From: CAZMGY01 sp964565945 [NCBI: uncultured bacterium]
Lineage (GTDB): Bacteria > GCA-001730085
Assembly: GCA_964565945.1 (NCBI GenBank)
Contig: CAZMGY010000010.1
Location: 519 to 64,518, forward strand
Direction: 5' to 3'
Length of the DNA: 64,000 bases
Within the stretch, counting starts at the first letter, position 1. Each line of letters begins with the position of its first letter. The translations under genes and the position numbers were made by a program. A model generated the notes under the pieces. The model ran no database searches, had not been told where the DNA came from, and saw only the letters and a list, made by a program, of their open reading frames with translations. This document shows positions 26,030 to 35,877 of this stretch, one piece after another.

Positions 26030-28291
26030 ATGCATGTGACTTTTCGACTTTTTAGCTTGGTGATTGTCTCGTGCTTGGCGGGGACAACGTCTCTGTGGTC
26101 TCAAGATATTTTTTCTCATCAGAGGTATATTGTTGTTTATCAGCCACAAGATACAGATTCGCAAGAGGCTGTTCTTGGTCGTCGCTCTGCACGTTTAAGT
26201 CAAGGCTCTACGGGGAAAGAGAAGTTACTTCAAAAGCTAGAGTCTCATCGTGCTAAAGCCAAAGGCAGTCGTGAGGCCGTTGTTAAATCCAAACGCTTGT
26301 CTTTGCGCAAAGTGGACTCTGCGGCGTCGTCTGATGTTATTGTGCAACGCAGTACTCGTCTGAGCTCTGGCGAACAACCTTCGATGGAGGTGTTTAGTTT
26401 AGACCCTCAAGGAGATATGGATCTGGTACGAGCCTTGGATGAAGATCAAGAATTTTTGATTGAAGTTGATTATCCGCATAAGAAATCCTTTTCGTTTTTC
26501 GACCATCCTTCGAGTTCGGATCCTGAGCTTGTACCAGTTGATGAGTCTGGTGATGATCCTGTTGAACAAGGTTTTATTGATAGAGTGATTGAGATTATTC
26601 AAAAGATTCTGGAAGGTAACGAACCTCCCACGGAGATGAGGCCAGAACCAATACCCGCCGAGCAGGTGCTTCCAGTTCCTCAAATTACGCCTACGCCTGT
26701 GTCAGAAGTTCCAGAAACACCAGTTCCTGAACCTATTCTCGAGCCAACATCAGAAGAGCTGGAGGTTATTGTTGAACCTGCACTGAGATTGCCTGATGAT
26801 GTGGAACCTTTGTGGACTAATGATCGTCATGTCCGTCGTCAATGGGCTGTGGCCGCGATTGGCCTTAATAAGGCCTGGGCTATTGAGCAACCTGGTGAAA
26901 CAATTGTGGTGGCAGTGATTGATGATGGAATTGATCTGGAGCAATTAGATTTGGTGAACAACATTTGGACCAATCTGGATGAAATTGCTGGCAATGGGAT
27001 TGATGATGATGGCAATGGTTATATCGATGATGTACATGGTTGGGACTTTGCCGACAATGACAATAATCCGCAAAGCTCTGATTTTCATGGCACGCATGTG
27101 GCGGGCATTGTTGCGGCTGAGTCTGATAATGGCCTTGGCGTAGCAGGATTTTCTTTGCGCAATAATATCAAAATATTGCCGCTCAAAGTGTTTGGTGATG
27201 GCGAAGACTTTGCAAGTACCTTCGACATTATGGAAGCGGTCAACTATGCCTCCAATATGGGGGTTCGTGTGATTAACATGAGCTTGGGAAGTTTGGGTTA
27301 TTCGTGGACTTATGATCAAACCATCAAGAATGCTGTTAACCGTGGTGCTGTGGTGGTTGCGGCGGCGGGCAATGACACTTCGGCGGAGACGAGTTATCCA
27401 GCGGCCTTTCCCGATGCGATTTCGGTGGCTTCAGTTGATCAACAAGGACAAAGATCAAGTTTTAGCAACTTTGGTGTGACTGTCGATGTTCATGCGCCTG
27501 GGGATCAAATTTTGTCGACTGTTCCAGGTGACTTGGTGGAAGAATCATCGGGAACGTCGATGGCAGCTCCTATGGTGTCGGGTTTGGCGGCATTGATGTT
27601 TACACAAGATCCTTCCTTGTCGCGAGCACAAGTGGTGAATCAGTTATTAGGAACGGTTGATCGTGTTAGCACTCGTCAGGGTATTGGACGCGGGCAAGTG
27701 AATGTGTTTAAGGCTATCTCTGTTTTGAACGGTGATATGGAGTTGCCTTCCTCGTCTTGGGATCGTCCTGAGTTGACCTTAGTGATTTCGAAGACAAATT
27801 CTCGCTGGTATTTTGTGAATGCGTCTAGCTCGGAACGTGTTGGGGTATTAAGAGCCCGTATGAAAGCGGGTAGCTACCAGATTGATATTAAGTTAGCGAG
27901 GAGTGGACAAGTGGTTAGTTCGCAAACTCACGACAGTCCTGTGAATGGAACCCATGACTTGCTTGACCTGCGAACGGCTTTGCACCATCCAGGTAAGCAC
28001 ATTGTTACAGTTACGGCCTTTCGCACTGGTCGCAGTGTTCAGGCGAGTGTGATTGTGTGGTACGAAGTTAGTTCGGCAATCGAAGATCGCTTTTACGAAG
28101 ACCGAGTGGTGGCCACAGGGATTCTTCATCCTAAGGGTGTGGTTAGCGAAGTTGCTGCCGATGTTTCCGAGGGTGAAGAAGAAGCTCCTGTAGTGGTCGA
28201 AATTTCTACGGAAACGACTTTGGAACCTTCCGAAGGTTATCGTCGTCAGTCACGACAAAGAACTGTCTCTCGCTCGATTATTGTCCGATAG
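26030..28291 (+). CDS. Exported subtilisin-like serine protease (S8)
   Basis: 753 residues. Signal peptide (about 1-24, hydrophobic LFSLVIVSCLAG). Residues 45-120 are basic and contain three R/K-S-x-R-L-S elements (51-59, 86-93, 106-114). A Pro/Glu-rich linker follows (about 190-265). The catalytic domain has Asp298 in VAVIDDGID, His353 in FHGTHVAG and Ser510 in GTSMAAPM, with AAAGND as the oxyanion Asn. A Ca-site-like NGIDDDGNGYIDD lies after the Asp. The C-terminal ~180 residues form a beta-rich domain ending in an Arg-rich tail. It is likely periplasmic or secreted; the substrate is unknown. Confidence 0.9.
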   Translation: MHVTFRLFSLVIVSCLAGTTSLWSQDIFSHQRYIVVYQPQDTDSQEAVLGRRSARLSQGSTGKEKLLQKLESHRAKAKGSREAVVKSKRLSLRKVDSAASSDVIVQRSTRLSSGEQPSMEVFSLDPQGDMDLVRALDEDQEFLIEVDYPHKKSFSFFDHPSSSDPELVPVDESGDDPVEQGFIDRVIEIIQKILEGNEPPTEMRPEPIPAEQVLPVPQITPTPVSEVPETPVPEPILEPTSEELEVIVEPALRLPDDVEPLWTNDRHVRRQWAVAAIGLNKAWAIEQPGETIVVAVIDDGIDLEQLDLVNNIWTNLDEIAGNGIDDDGNGYIDDVHGWDFADNDNNPQSSDFHGTHVAGIVAAESDNGLGVAGFSLRNNIKILPLKVFGDGEDFASTFDIMEAVNYASNMGVRVINMSLGSLGYSWTYDQTIKNAVNRGAVVVAAAGNDTSAETSYPAAFPDAISVASVDQQGQRSSFSNFGVTVDVHAPGDQILSTVPGDLVEESSGTSMAAPMVSGLAALMFTQDPSLSRAQVVNQLLGTVDRVSTRQGIGRGQVNVFKAISVLNGDMELPSSSWDRPELTLVISKTNSRWYFVNASSSERVGVLRARMKAGSYQIDIKLARSGQVVSSQTHDSPVNGTHDLLDLRTALHHPGKHIVTVTAFRTGRSVQASVIVWYEVSSAIEDRFYEDRVVATGILHPKGVVSEVAADVSEGEEEAPVVVEISTETTLEPSEGYRRQSRQRTVSRSIIVR

Positions 28292-28630
28292 CTTTATGGT
28301 AGCCTTTCTCTGCTACAATAAGGTTTTGTTGCACCTGCTAATCTTACCCAGCGAAATAAACTAAAACTTACCCACACACCCTCTCAACAACAGGGGCTTA
28401 GGAGCGTTGTGGTTGATTGTTGTCATCGATTTCATAGGTTGTTTTGCCTTTGGATTTTTTTCGCATTCTTTGCAAGAGTGATGCCTTATTTCGGGATATG
28501 GCTAAGTAGCATGCTATCTATAAAGATGCTTAGTATTTTTTAGTTTAACTATAAATAATGCTCAGAACTGCTCAAAAAGACCATAAAGTGGTACAATAGT
28601 TTTTTCAATTTTGTATGGTACATAAAAGTT
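28292..28630. other. Intergenic region before argF, possible mobile-element debris
   Basis: No intact gene. The minus strand reads a short MRKKSKGKTTYEIDDNNQ-like tail ending near 28400, followed by paired GGGTAAG repeats near 28345 and 28370, loosely like ends of IS21-family elements. The argF promoter is probably in the last 100 bases, but I see no clean pair of hexamers. Confidence 0.3.
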
Positions 28631-29545
28631 ATGAAGCACTTTGTTAGTTTAAAAGATTATTCTCGTGAACAATTGGAGACCTTGCTTGAGTTGGGAGCTC
28701 AACTTAAAGCTCAGCGAGGTTATCATGACAAGGTTCTTGAAGGCCAAACAGTTGCGATGCTATTCACTAAACCTTCAAATCGGACACGTGTGTCGTTCGA
28801 GGTTGGTGCCAAAGAGCTTGGAGCGCACACTATTTGCCTTGGGCCGCAAGAAGTTAAAATGGGAGCGCGCGAAATGGTCAAGGATGTGGCGCGTGTGTTG
28901 TCGCGTTATGTCCATGCGATTGTGATTCGGACGTTTGATCATGAGGATGTGGTTCAGCTTGCTCAATGGTCTGATGTTCCTGTGATCAATGGTTTAACAG
29001 ATTTGTTTCACCCTTGTCAGATTTTAGCTGATGTGATGACGGTGAGAGAGCACAAGACGCATGTTGAAAATCCTAAAATTGTTTATGTGGGGGATGGTAA
29101 CAATATCTTAAATTCGTGGCTTTATGCGGCAGGCTTGCTTGGTTTGAATTTTGTTTATTCTACACCAGTGGCTTATCAACCGCAAAAGGCGATTGTGCAA
29201 GAGGTCCAAAATTTGGCTCAATCTTCGGGTGCTCAAATTCAATATTTTGAGGATCCTTTAGAGGCAGTTGCGGATGCAGATATTATTTACACCGATGTTT
29301 GGGTAAGTATGGGGCAAGAGGTGCAGGCCCAAGAGCGCCAGAAGTTATTTATGTCTTACCAAGTCAACGAAGCCTTACTTACGAAAGCGAAGTCCGATGG
29401 TTCGGTGATGCATTGTTTGCCTGCTCATCGTGGTTTAGAGGTGGAGGAGGTGGTTTTGGATGGTCCTCATTCGATCGTATTTGATCAGGCCGAAAATCGC
29501 ATGCATATCCAAAAAGCTATTATGCAGAGTTTAATTGTTTCGTAA
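28631..29545 (+). CDS. argF: Ornithine carbamoyltransferase
   Basis: 304 residues. Carbamoyl-phosphate site SNRTRVSFE (about 52-60), ornithine-side motif HPCQILAD (about 132), and HCLPAHRG with the catalytic Cys (about 263). Makes citrulline from ornithine. First of the argF-argG pair with a 26-base gap. Confidence 0.96.
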   Translation: MKHFVSLKDYSREQLETLLELGAQLKAQRGYHDKVLEGQTVAMLFTKPSNRTRVSFEVGAKELGAHTICLGPQEVKMGAREMVKDVARVLSRYVHAIVIRTFDHEDVVQLAQWSDVPVINGLTDLFHPCQILADVMTVREHKTHVENPKIVYVGDGNNILNSWLYAAGLLGLNFVYSTPVAYQPQKAIVQEVQNLAQSSGAQIQYFEDPLEAVADADIIYTDVWVSMGQEVQAQERQKLFMSYQVNEALLTKAKSDGSVMHCLPAHRGLEVEEVVLDGPHSIVFDQAENRMHIQKAIMQSLIVS

Positions 29546-29571
29546 TATCAATTATTCAAGGAGTTTGAGAA

Positions 29572-30771
29572 ATGAAAAAAATTGTTTTAGCGTATTCAGG
29601 CGGACTAGATACTTCAGTAATTATTCCTTGGTTAAAAGAAAAATATGGCCAAGATATCGAAGTAGTGTGTTATGCAGCTGATTTGGGACAAGGCAAAGAC
29701 TTAGATCCTCTTGAAGAAAAAGCTATTAAGAGTGGTGCCAGTAAGATTTATATTGATGATCTTAAAGAAGAGTTTTTGACCAACTATGTCTATCCTGCGT
29801 TGAAAGCTGGGGCGCTTTATGAAGGACAATATCCTCTAGCGACAGCTTTAGGTCGCCCCTTAATTGCTCAAAAAATGGTGGATGTGGCTCTTAAAGAAAA
29901 GGCTGATGCAGTCTGTCATGGTTGTACGGGTAAAGGTAATGATCAGGTGCGTTTTGATGTAACATTTGCTGCCTTAGCACCAGAGCTTAAAATTATTGCT
30001 CCTTTGCGTGAGTGGGATATGAGATCTCGCGAAGAAGAGATTGAATATGCCAAAAAATATGGTATCGATGTTCCTGTGACCAAAGAAAAACCCTATAGTC
30101 TAGATTTGAACATTTGGGGACAAAGCATCGAATGTGGTGTGCTGGAAGATCCTTGGAAAGAGCCTCCTGCGGATGCATATGTGATCACGCAAGCTCCAGA
30201 AGAAGCGCCTGATAAAGCGAAATACATCGAGATCACTTTCGAGCAGGGAACGCCTGTGGCGGTGAATGGAGAGAAATTGGCACCTATTGCTTTGGTGGAA
30301 AAGTTAGGTCAATTGGGCTGTGTCCATGGTATTGGTCGTTTGGATATGGTGGAGAATCGTTTGGTAGGGATTAAATCTCGTGAGATTTATGAATCTCCTG
30401 TAGCAACGATCTTATTCAATGCGCACCAGTCTTTGGAGGCTTTAACATTAGAACGTGAGTTAATGCATTACAAACAAAAGTTGTCTCATGATTATGCCAA
30501 CATGGTGTACTATGGTCAGTGGTTTTCTCCTTTGCGCGAGGCCTTGGATGCATTTGTGAATTCGACTCAGCAGTGGGTCTCGGGTGATGTGCGTCTAAAA
30601 CTGTACAAAGGTAATGCCACGGTTGTGGGACGCAAGTCTCCACACTCTTTGTATGACGAATCCTTGGCCACATACACAATTGAAGATAAGTTTGATCATA
30701 AGTCAGCCGAAGGTTTTATCAAGTGTTTTGGTTTACCTTTGGAAGTGGCTGGGTGTCGTTCGCGTAAATAA
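29572..30771 (+). CDS. argG: Argininosuccinate synthase
   Basis: 399 residues. ATP PP-loop [10 protein letters not shown] (residues 7-16), [25 protein letters not shown], and [15 protein letters not shown]. Condenses citrulline with aspartate using ATP. The ATG follows AAGGAG. argH lies further on, after an unrelated reverse-strand gene. Confidence 0.97.
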   Translation: MKKIVLAYSGGLDTSVIIPWLKEKYGQDIEVVCYAADLGQGKDLDPLEEKAIKSGASKIYIDDLKEEFLTNYVYPALKAGALYEGQYPLATALGRPLIAQKMVDVALKEKADAVCHGCTGKGNDQVRFDVTFAALAPELKIIAPLREWDMRSREEEIEYAKKYGIDVPVTKEKPYSLDLNIWGQSIECGVLEDPWKEPPADAYVITQAPEEAPDKAKYIEITFEQGTPVAVNGEKLAPIALVEKLGQLGCVHGIGRLDMVENRLVGIKSREIYESPVATILFNAHQSLEALTLERELMHYKQKLSHDYANMVYYGQWFSPLREALDAFVNSTQQWVSGDVRLKLYKGNATVVGRKSPHSLYDESLATYTIEDKFDHKSAEGFIKCFGLPLEVAGCRSRK

Positions 30772-30848
30772 TTATTTCAGTTTATTTTAGATTTTTTTGG
30801 TAGTGTTTTTAGGGTGGAAAATGATGGATTATACAAAGCCCCCAGTTG

Positions 30849-31865
30849 TTAATGTGCTAAATATATTCTGAATAACTTAGGTAACAAGCCTAATAATCTT
30901 TTTCTGATTTGATGCCAATATATCGATAAAAGTAAAAGCGCACCACCAACCCATGCCCCTGTTAATGCTAAGCCATATGAATTTTCCACAGAGACTGATA
31001 AAACGCTTGAAACTGCATAAATTACATATATTAAAGAAGAGACCATAAAGCCACGCCTATTGATAATAATAGCTATCAAACTCAGAAATATATATAAAAT
31101 AATGATAATAATGATATTGCTTACTTCACCATGATTTTTTAGAGCATCAAATATTGAAAAAATAGGGTGAATGATCAAAGGTGCCGAAGTTAAATGCAAC
31201 CAAAAGGCGACATCAGATTTATAGGTAGTTCTGTGAATATCAGTACAATCCCAAAACATAGCCAGTGCAAAAGCCATCACTCCAAAAAGCAAGAAAATGC
31301 ATGTTGCATGATCTTTTAATAATGTAGGAAAGGCGGATAAAATAATGCTTAATAAAAAAACATAGAGCAATATAACGTTAAGGGCAACTGTGATAGGCAC
31401 TCTAAAGCGAACCCAATGAAAATAAGCACTAATTGTTGTTACAAAGGAGGCAAAAATTAAATTTTCTTTGTTTTTAACTAGTTCTAGTTCAACACCTTTA
31501 AATGGTGATAGTTCTAAGCATAGAACAAATACTCCACCGATAAATGCAATTAATAAGACAATACCAGGTAATAACATTTTTTTTTTGCGGACAAAAATTT
31601 CACTTAAACCCCAAGCCACTATTGGAAATATAAAATAGCCAATTTTGTTTTGGGCATCATTCAATACCCACCTCAAAGAAAATAAAAATAACAGGGAAGA
31701 GATGACAACAAAGATATCATTAAAACTATTTATCAGCTTGAAATTTTCTTCATCAACGAGAGTTGTATTTTTACCATTGGCAACAAAATCCCTAAAACTA
31801 TCAACCGATGACTGGTTAAAAATATTTTGCTTTACGGCATCCTTTAAGTTTTCTTCTGTATACAC
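30849..31865 (-). CDS. Multi-pass membrane protein, unknown function, probably acquired
   Basis: 338 residues, eight to ten hydrophobic segments after a soluble N-terminal ~40 residues (YTEENLKDAVKQNIF, then VDEENFKLINSFNDIFVVI). The N-terminal pattern is like uncharacterised DUF2157-related proteins known from Proteobacteria. Strongly AT-rich with many Ile/Asn codons, unlike argG and argH on either side, and on the opposite strand, so it probably inserted into an arg cluster. The start ATG 31865 lacks a strong ribosome site. Confidence 0.7.
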   Translation of the reverse strand: MYTEENLKDAVKQNIFNQSSVDSFRDFVANGKNTTLVDEENFKLINSFNDIFVVISSLLFLFSLRWVLNDAQNKIGYFIFPIVAWGLSEIFVRKKKMLLPGIVLLIAFIGGVFVLCLELSPFKGVELELVKNKENLIFASFVTTISAYFHWVRFRVPITVALNVILLYVFLLSIILSAFPTLLKDHATCIFLLFGVMAFALAMFWDCTDIHRTTYKSDVAFWLHLTSAPLIIHPIFSIFDALKNHGEVSNIIIIIILYIFLSLIAIIINRRGFMVSSLIYVIYAVSSVLSVSVENSYGLALTGAWVGGALLLLSIYWHQIRKRLLGLLPKLFRIYLAH

Positions 31866-32174
31866 AACCGACTCTTTAGTTTTTAGTAAAATCTCATTAT
31901 ACTAAAAAAACTCAAAAATTTATTGAGTTTATGTTTCGCCCGAGAAGCACCAACACCACATAAATTTTTAGGCATTTTCTTTCTCCACACTAATATCAGT
32001 TTTTAACTGGGGAAGGGGCTATATCTATTAGAGTACTCCACCTCTGAGGGGTTCTGTGAATGTTGGCACGCATCAAGGAACGATTAGTACTGCAGGCTTA
32101 GCCAATAAACAATAAGTGTTATAATAATCCTTTCATATTTTTTTTTAACACAAAGAAGTGAAAGATATTAGTGT
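31866..32174. other. Intergenic region before argH
   Basis: AT-rich. The minus strand has a 30-codon frame (MPKNLCGVGASRAKHK start, 31974-31882), not recognised. A TATAAT at 32120-32125 with a weak -35 (TTAGCC) 16 bases upstream is the likeliest argH promoter, about 50 bases before the start. Confidence 0.35.
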
Positions 32175-33566
32175 ATGGCTAAGCAAACGTCCAAAAAACC
32201 TTTGAAGGCATGGGGAGGTCGCTTCTCTAAAGCCACTAACCAATTGTTGGAACAATTTTCTGAATCCGTTAGCTTTGATTGGTATCTGTACGATGTAGAT
32301 ATCGAGGGAAGCTTGGCCCATTCTGCTATGCTTCACAAGATAGGTGTGCTTAGTGCTAAAGAAAAGAATGCAATTCATAAAGGTCTTAAAGAGATTCGCA
32401 AAGAAATTGAGCAGCAGGGTTTGGATTGGTTTGATGTGGCTCTCGAAGATGTTCATATGAATATTGAGACGCGGCTAACTCAGAAAGTTGGGGTGGCGGG
32501 TCAAAAGTTGCATACTGGTCGGAGCCGTAATGACCAAGTGGCACTTGATCTTCGGATGAAACTTAAGCAATACAGTGAACAATTGATTGAGCTTTTAACT
32601 GCTTTGCAGCAGTCTTTGGTGATGTTTGCCGATCATAATAGTGCTGTTGTGATTCCCGAGATGACGCACACGCAACATGCCCAACCCGTTTTATTGGCTC
32701 ACCATATGTTGGCGTACGTTGAGATGGTGTCTCGTGATATCGAACGGATTCAAGACACCTACAAGCGTATTGATGTTATGTCCTTAGGTTCAGGTGCGTG
32801 TGTGGGTAGTGGTTTGCCGCTGGACCGTGAATTTGTTCGCAAGCAATTAGGTTTTGCTAAGTTAAGTCAGAACAGTGTTGATGCAGTGAGTGATCGTGAT
32901 TTTGTGGTTGAGTTTTTGAATAATCTTGCCTTGGTGGCGACACACTTGTCACGTTTATCGGAAGAGTGGATTTTGTGGTCTACCACAGAGTTTGCCTGGA
33001 TTGAACTTGGTGATGATTATTGCACGGGTAGCAGTATGATGCCACAAAAGAAAAATGCCGATGCCTTGGAACTGATTCGAGGCAATACGGCTAGTGTTTA
33101 TGGTGATTTGGTGGCGTTATTATCTCTTTTGAAAGCTTTGCCTTTGGCTTACAATCGCGATATGCAAGATGACAAACGTCGTTTGTTCGAGACGTATTTA
33201 CGCATAGTTCAAAGTCTTCAAATTAGTACTGGAGTGATTCAGTCAGCTCAAGTTAATCAGGACCGTTGTTTGGAAGCGGCCAGAGATGGCTTTGCCTATG
33301 CCACTGATATGTCGGATTACTTGGTCAAAAAAGGTATGCCTTTTCGCGAATCCCACCATGTGGTAGGTTCGATTGTGGGTTATTGCCATAAAAATAAATG
33401 CGATGTGGCGGATATGACGGTAGCTCAGCTCAAAAAGTTCTCCGAACTTTTTGAAGACGATATCTACAAAGCTATCACGGTACAAAGCTGTCTGGCATCC
33501 AAAAATGTAATTGGTGGCACAGCTCCTCGCCGCGTGAAACAACAGCTCAAAAAACACATGTTATAA
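32175..33566 (+). CDS. argH: Argininosuccinate lyase
   Basis: 463 residues. KAWGGRFSKATNQLLEQF start, HTGRSRNDQVALD (about 113), TQHAQPVLLAHH, and the superfamily signature GSSMMPQKKNAD (about 283) holding the catalytic Ser loop. Splits argininosuccinate into arginine and fumarate; the fumarate can enter the class I fumarase encoded at 10.5-12 kb. The gene ends two bases before an IS1380 relic. Confidence 0.97.
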   Translation: MAKQTSKKPLKAWGGRFSKATNQLLEQFSESVSFDWYLYDVDIEGSLAHSAMLHKIGVLSAKEKNAIHKGLKEIRKEIEQQGLDWFDVALEDVHMNIETRLTQKVGVAGQKLHTGRSRNDQVALDLRMKLKQYSEQLIELLTALQQSLVMFADHNSAVVIPEMTHTQHAQPVLLAHHMLAYVEMVSRDIERIQDTYKRIDVMSLGSGACVGSGLPLDREFVRKQLGFAKLSQNSVDAVSDRDFVVEFLNNLALVATHLSRLSEEWILWSTTEFAWIELGDDYCTGSSMMPQKKNADALELIRGNTASVYGDLVALLSLLKALPLAYNRDMQDDKRRLFETYLRIVQSLQISTGVIQSAQVNQDRCLEAARDGFAYATDMSDYLVKKGMPFRESHHVVGSIVGYCHKNKCDVADMTVAQLKKFSELFEDDIYKAITVQSCLASKNVIGGTAPRRVKQQLKKHML

Positions 33567-33568
33567 GG

Positions 33569-34428
33569 TAATACCCAAATCCAAAAATAATTTGCACATC
33601 TTTGCTCTAATGGCAAATTCAATGTTGTTGTCAAAATAATACTCAATGATTTTGGCTTGATAGCCAGCTGCATCAATACGCGACTTAATTTATCTTGATA
33701 CTCTCAGGCAAAGCACTTTGACAGTGTTTTAATAAACCCAAGATTGTCTTTTGCTGGCGAAGTATTGCCCGCCCTAAAGTCGGTGGCTACTATGTTATGC
33801 CCTGTTTGGGCAATGTATTCCAGCATTGGCATAGAGCCCTTGTGTTTTTTATAAGTCCATTGGGCAGCGGCTTTATTGGCAATCACCTCAGAGGTATCAA
33901 TATCAAGCGTAATATTTTTACAGTTGTGCAAGGTGGCACCGAGTAAAGTTTTATTAACTTCTGATGAGGCACTAATACCTTGATTGTCTTTACCCAAGTG
34001 TCTTAAGCAAGTACCAATGGCTTGTGGTGTTGGTTTTTTTTGTTGAAGCAGTAAAGACAAGGCTTTGTTTTTGGGAATATGGAGGGTGTCATCCAGACAT
34101 TTCCCACCTTCGTGTTGACTTAGTAGTAAGGTATTGATAAAAGTTGAAACTTGAAGAGCAGTATTGCTATTTAAAGCAGGGAAGCACGGGTCAATGGGCT
34201 TTATCAAGGGTAAGTGATTGCATTAAATGTGCGGATGCTAACAAGCCTGTGCGGGCAGTTAGAAGTTCGTTGGTGGGGGTGAGTTTATAGTTTAAAATAT
34301 TCATAAGCACAAAAGTTTGGTTACCTTTGGTGTTTTCACCCACTGGGTGAAAAGATTTTTTTGTTGAAACCATTATAGCAGTTGGGATTTCTGTGCTTTT
34401 TTGTTTTCTATTTTTGGATGGGGGTAAT
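33569..34428 (-). pseudogene. IS1380-family transposase remnant, copy B
   Basis: Minus strand. From the IS end (34428) the frame gives STKKSFHPVGENTKGNQTF and LTARTGLLASA (to 34191), then after a shift SNTALQVSTFIN, LDIDTSEVIANKAAAQWTYKKHKGSMPMLEY and FRAGNTSPAKDNLGFIK (to about 33704), then after a stop a third frame DAAGYQAKIIEYYFDNN-IEFAIRAK to about 33570. The first DDE Asp (LDIDTSE) and second Asp (DAAGY region) are present; the C-terminal half is gone. Two frame breaks and truncation make it dead. Its first 320 bases match copy A at 5125-5449. Confidence 0.88.
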
Positions 34429-34560
34429 AGAGAATAGCGGAGCCTTGTCTTATACAGAAAAACGCGGTTTTATTTTGATCCTTATTGATAAAAAGGTAGC
34501 TTGAACTTATAATGGATGCGTTATGTTGAGGTGATATTGCAAGTTCAAAGGTGAGGAAAC

Positions 34561-35802
34561 ATGAGCGATTTTAGTTATAAAAACGATGAGTTGTACTGTG
34601 AACAATTAAAAGTGGCTGATCTGGCTCAAAAATTTGGAACGCCACTCTACCTGTATAGCTACAATGCGTTCAAAAATCATTACTTGGAACTAGCGGAAGC
34701 GTATTCCTCCTTGAATAACTTGATATGTTTTTCGGTCAAAGCCAACTCGAATATCTATATTTTGAAAAACTTAGTCGATTTGGGGGCTGGATTAGACATT
34801 GTTTCGGGTGGAGAGTTACAACGGGCTTTGAAAGCAGGATGTCCTGCAGATAAAATTGTTTTTGCTGGTGTGGGTAAAAAGAAAGATGAAATTCGTGATG
34901 CTCTTAAAGCGGGGATCAAAATGTTTAATGTCGAATCGTATCCTGAACTTTTAAGAATCAATGACATTGCTGGTCAACTAGGTGTCGAGGGGCGTGTTTC
35001 GCTGCGTGTAAATCCCGATGTTGATCCCAAAACACATAAGTACATTACCACTGGAAAAAAAGAAAACAAATTTGGTTTAGATTTTGAAATTGCACATAAT
35101 ATTTTCGAAAAATCCCGCAAATTTAAGCATGTCAAAATCATTGGGATTCATTGTCATGTGGGTTCGCAAATCACTCAGGACACGCCTTTTATCAAAGCGC
35201 TCGATCGTGTGAAGGGCTTTTTGGATCATATTTATGAAGAGGGCTTTGACATTGAGGCATTCAACTTTGGTGGGGGCTTAGGCATCGTGTACAAAGATGA
35301 AAACCCCCAAACGGCCCAGGAGTTTGCTCAAAAAGTCATTCCCTTGTTGAAGGGGCTTAAGGTGAAGGAAACTATCTTTGAGCCGGGACGTTACATTGCG
35401 GGCAATTCAGGAATTTTGGTAACTGAAGTTCAGTACATCAAAAAAAGTGGTCCGAAAACCTTTGTGATTGTTGATGCGGCTATGAATGATTTGATGCGCC
35501 CCGTTCTTTATGAAGCTTATCATGCCATGGGTGCTGTTAAAAAAAGTGGCGAGCGCATGAATGCTGATATTGTTGGGCCTATTTGCGAATCAGGTGATTT
35601 TTTTGCTAAGGAACGCGAGATTGATGTTGTTGGTGAAGGGGCCTTTATTGCAATTATGAGTGCTGGGGCCTATGGTTTCAGCATGGCGTCAAATTATAAT
35701 ACGCGTCCTCGGCCGGCGGAGGTTCTCGTTAAAGGCGATACGCCACAGTTGATTCGTCATCGAGAGACCGTGGATGATTTGATGGCCCAAGAGACGTTTT
35801 AA
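34561..35802 (+). CDS. lysA: Diaminopimelate decarboxylase
   Basis: 413 residues, fold III PLP enzyme. PLP-Lys in CFSVKANSN (about 60), HCHVGSQ (about 198), FGGGLGI (about 239), EPGRYIAG, and the Cys/Glu substrate loop CESGDFFA (about 341). Last step to lysine. GTGAGGAAAC before ATG. First gene of a plus-strand lysine/DAP cluster. Confidence 0.96.
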   Translation: MSDFSYKNDELYCEQLKVADLAQKFGTPLYLYSYNAFKNHYLELAEAYSSLNNLICFSVKANSNIYILKNLVDLGAGLDIVSGGELQRALKAGCPADKIVFAGVGKKKDEIRDALKAGIKMFNVESYPELLRINDIAGQLGVEGRVSLRVNPDVDPKTHKYITTGKKENKFGLDFEIAHNIFEKSRKFKHVKIIGIHCHVGSQITQDTPFIKALDRVKGFLDHIYEEGFDIEAFNFGGGLGIVYKDENPQTAQEFAQKVIPLLKGLKVKETIFEPGRYIAGNSGILVTEVQYIKKSGPKTFVIVDAAMNDLMRPVLYEAYHAMGAVKKSGERMNADIVGPICESGDFFAKEREIDVVGEGAFIAIMSAGAYGFSMASNYNTRPRPAEVLVKGDTPQLIRHRETVDDLMAQETF

Positions 35803-35877
35803 AACAGTGTGAGATCCTAGGCAACATGTTTGACTCACTGTACCTGAAATGTTAAAGGAGAGGAGTGAAGAAGACGT

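Noticed and set aside
34430-34560. Possible lysine riboswitch before lysA
   Set aside because: Only about 130 bases between the IS relic and lysA, and none of the conserved lysine-riboswitch elements are visible.
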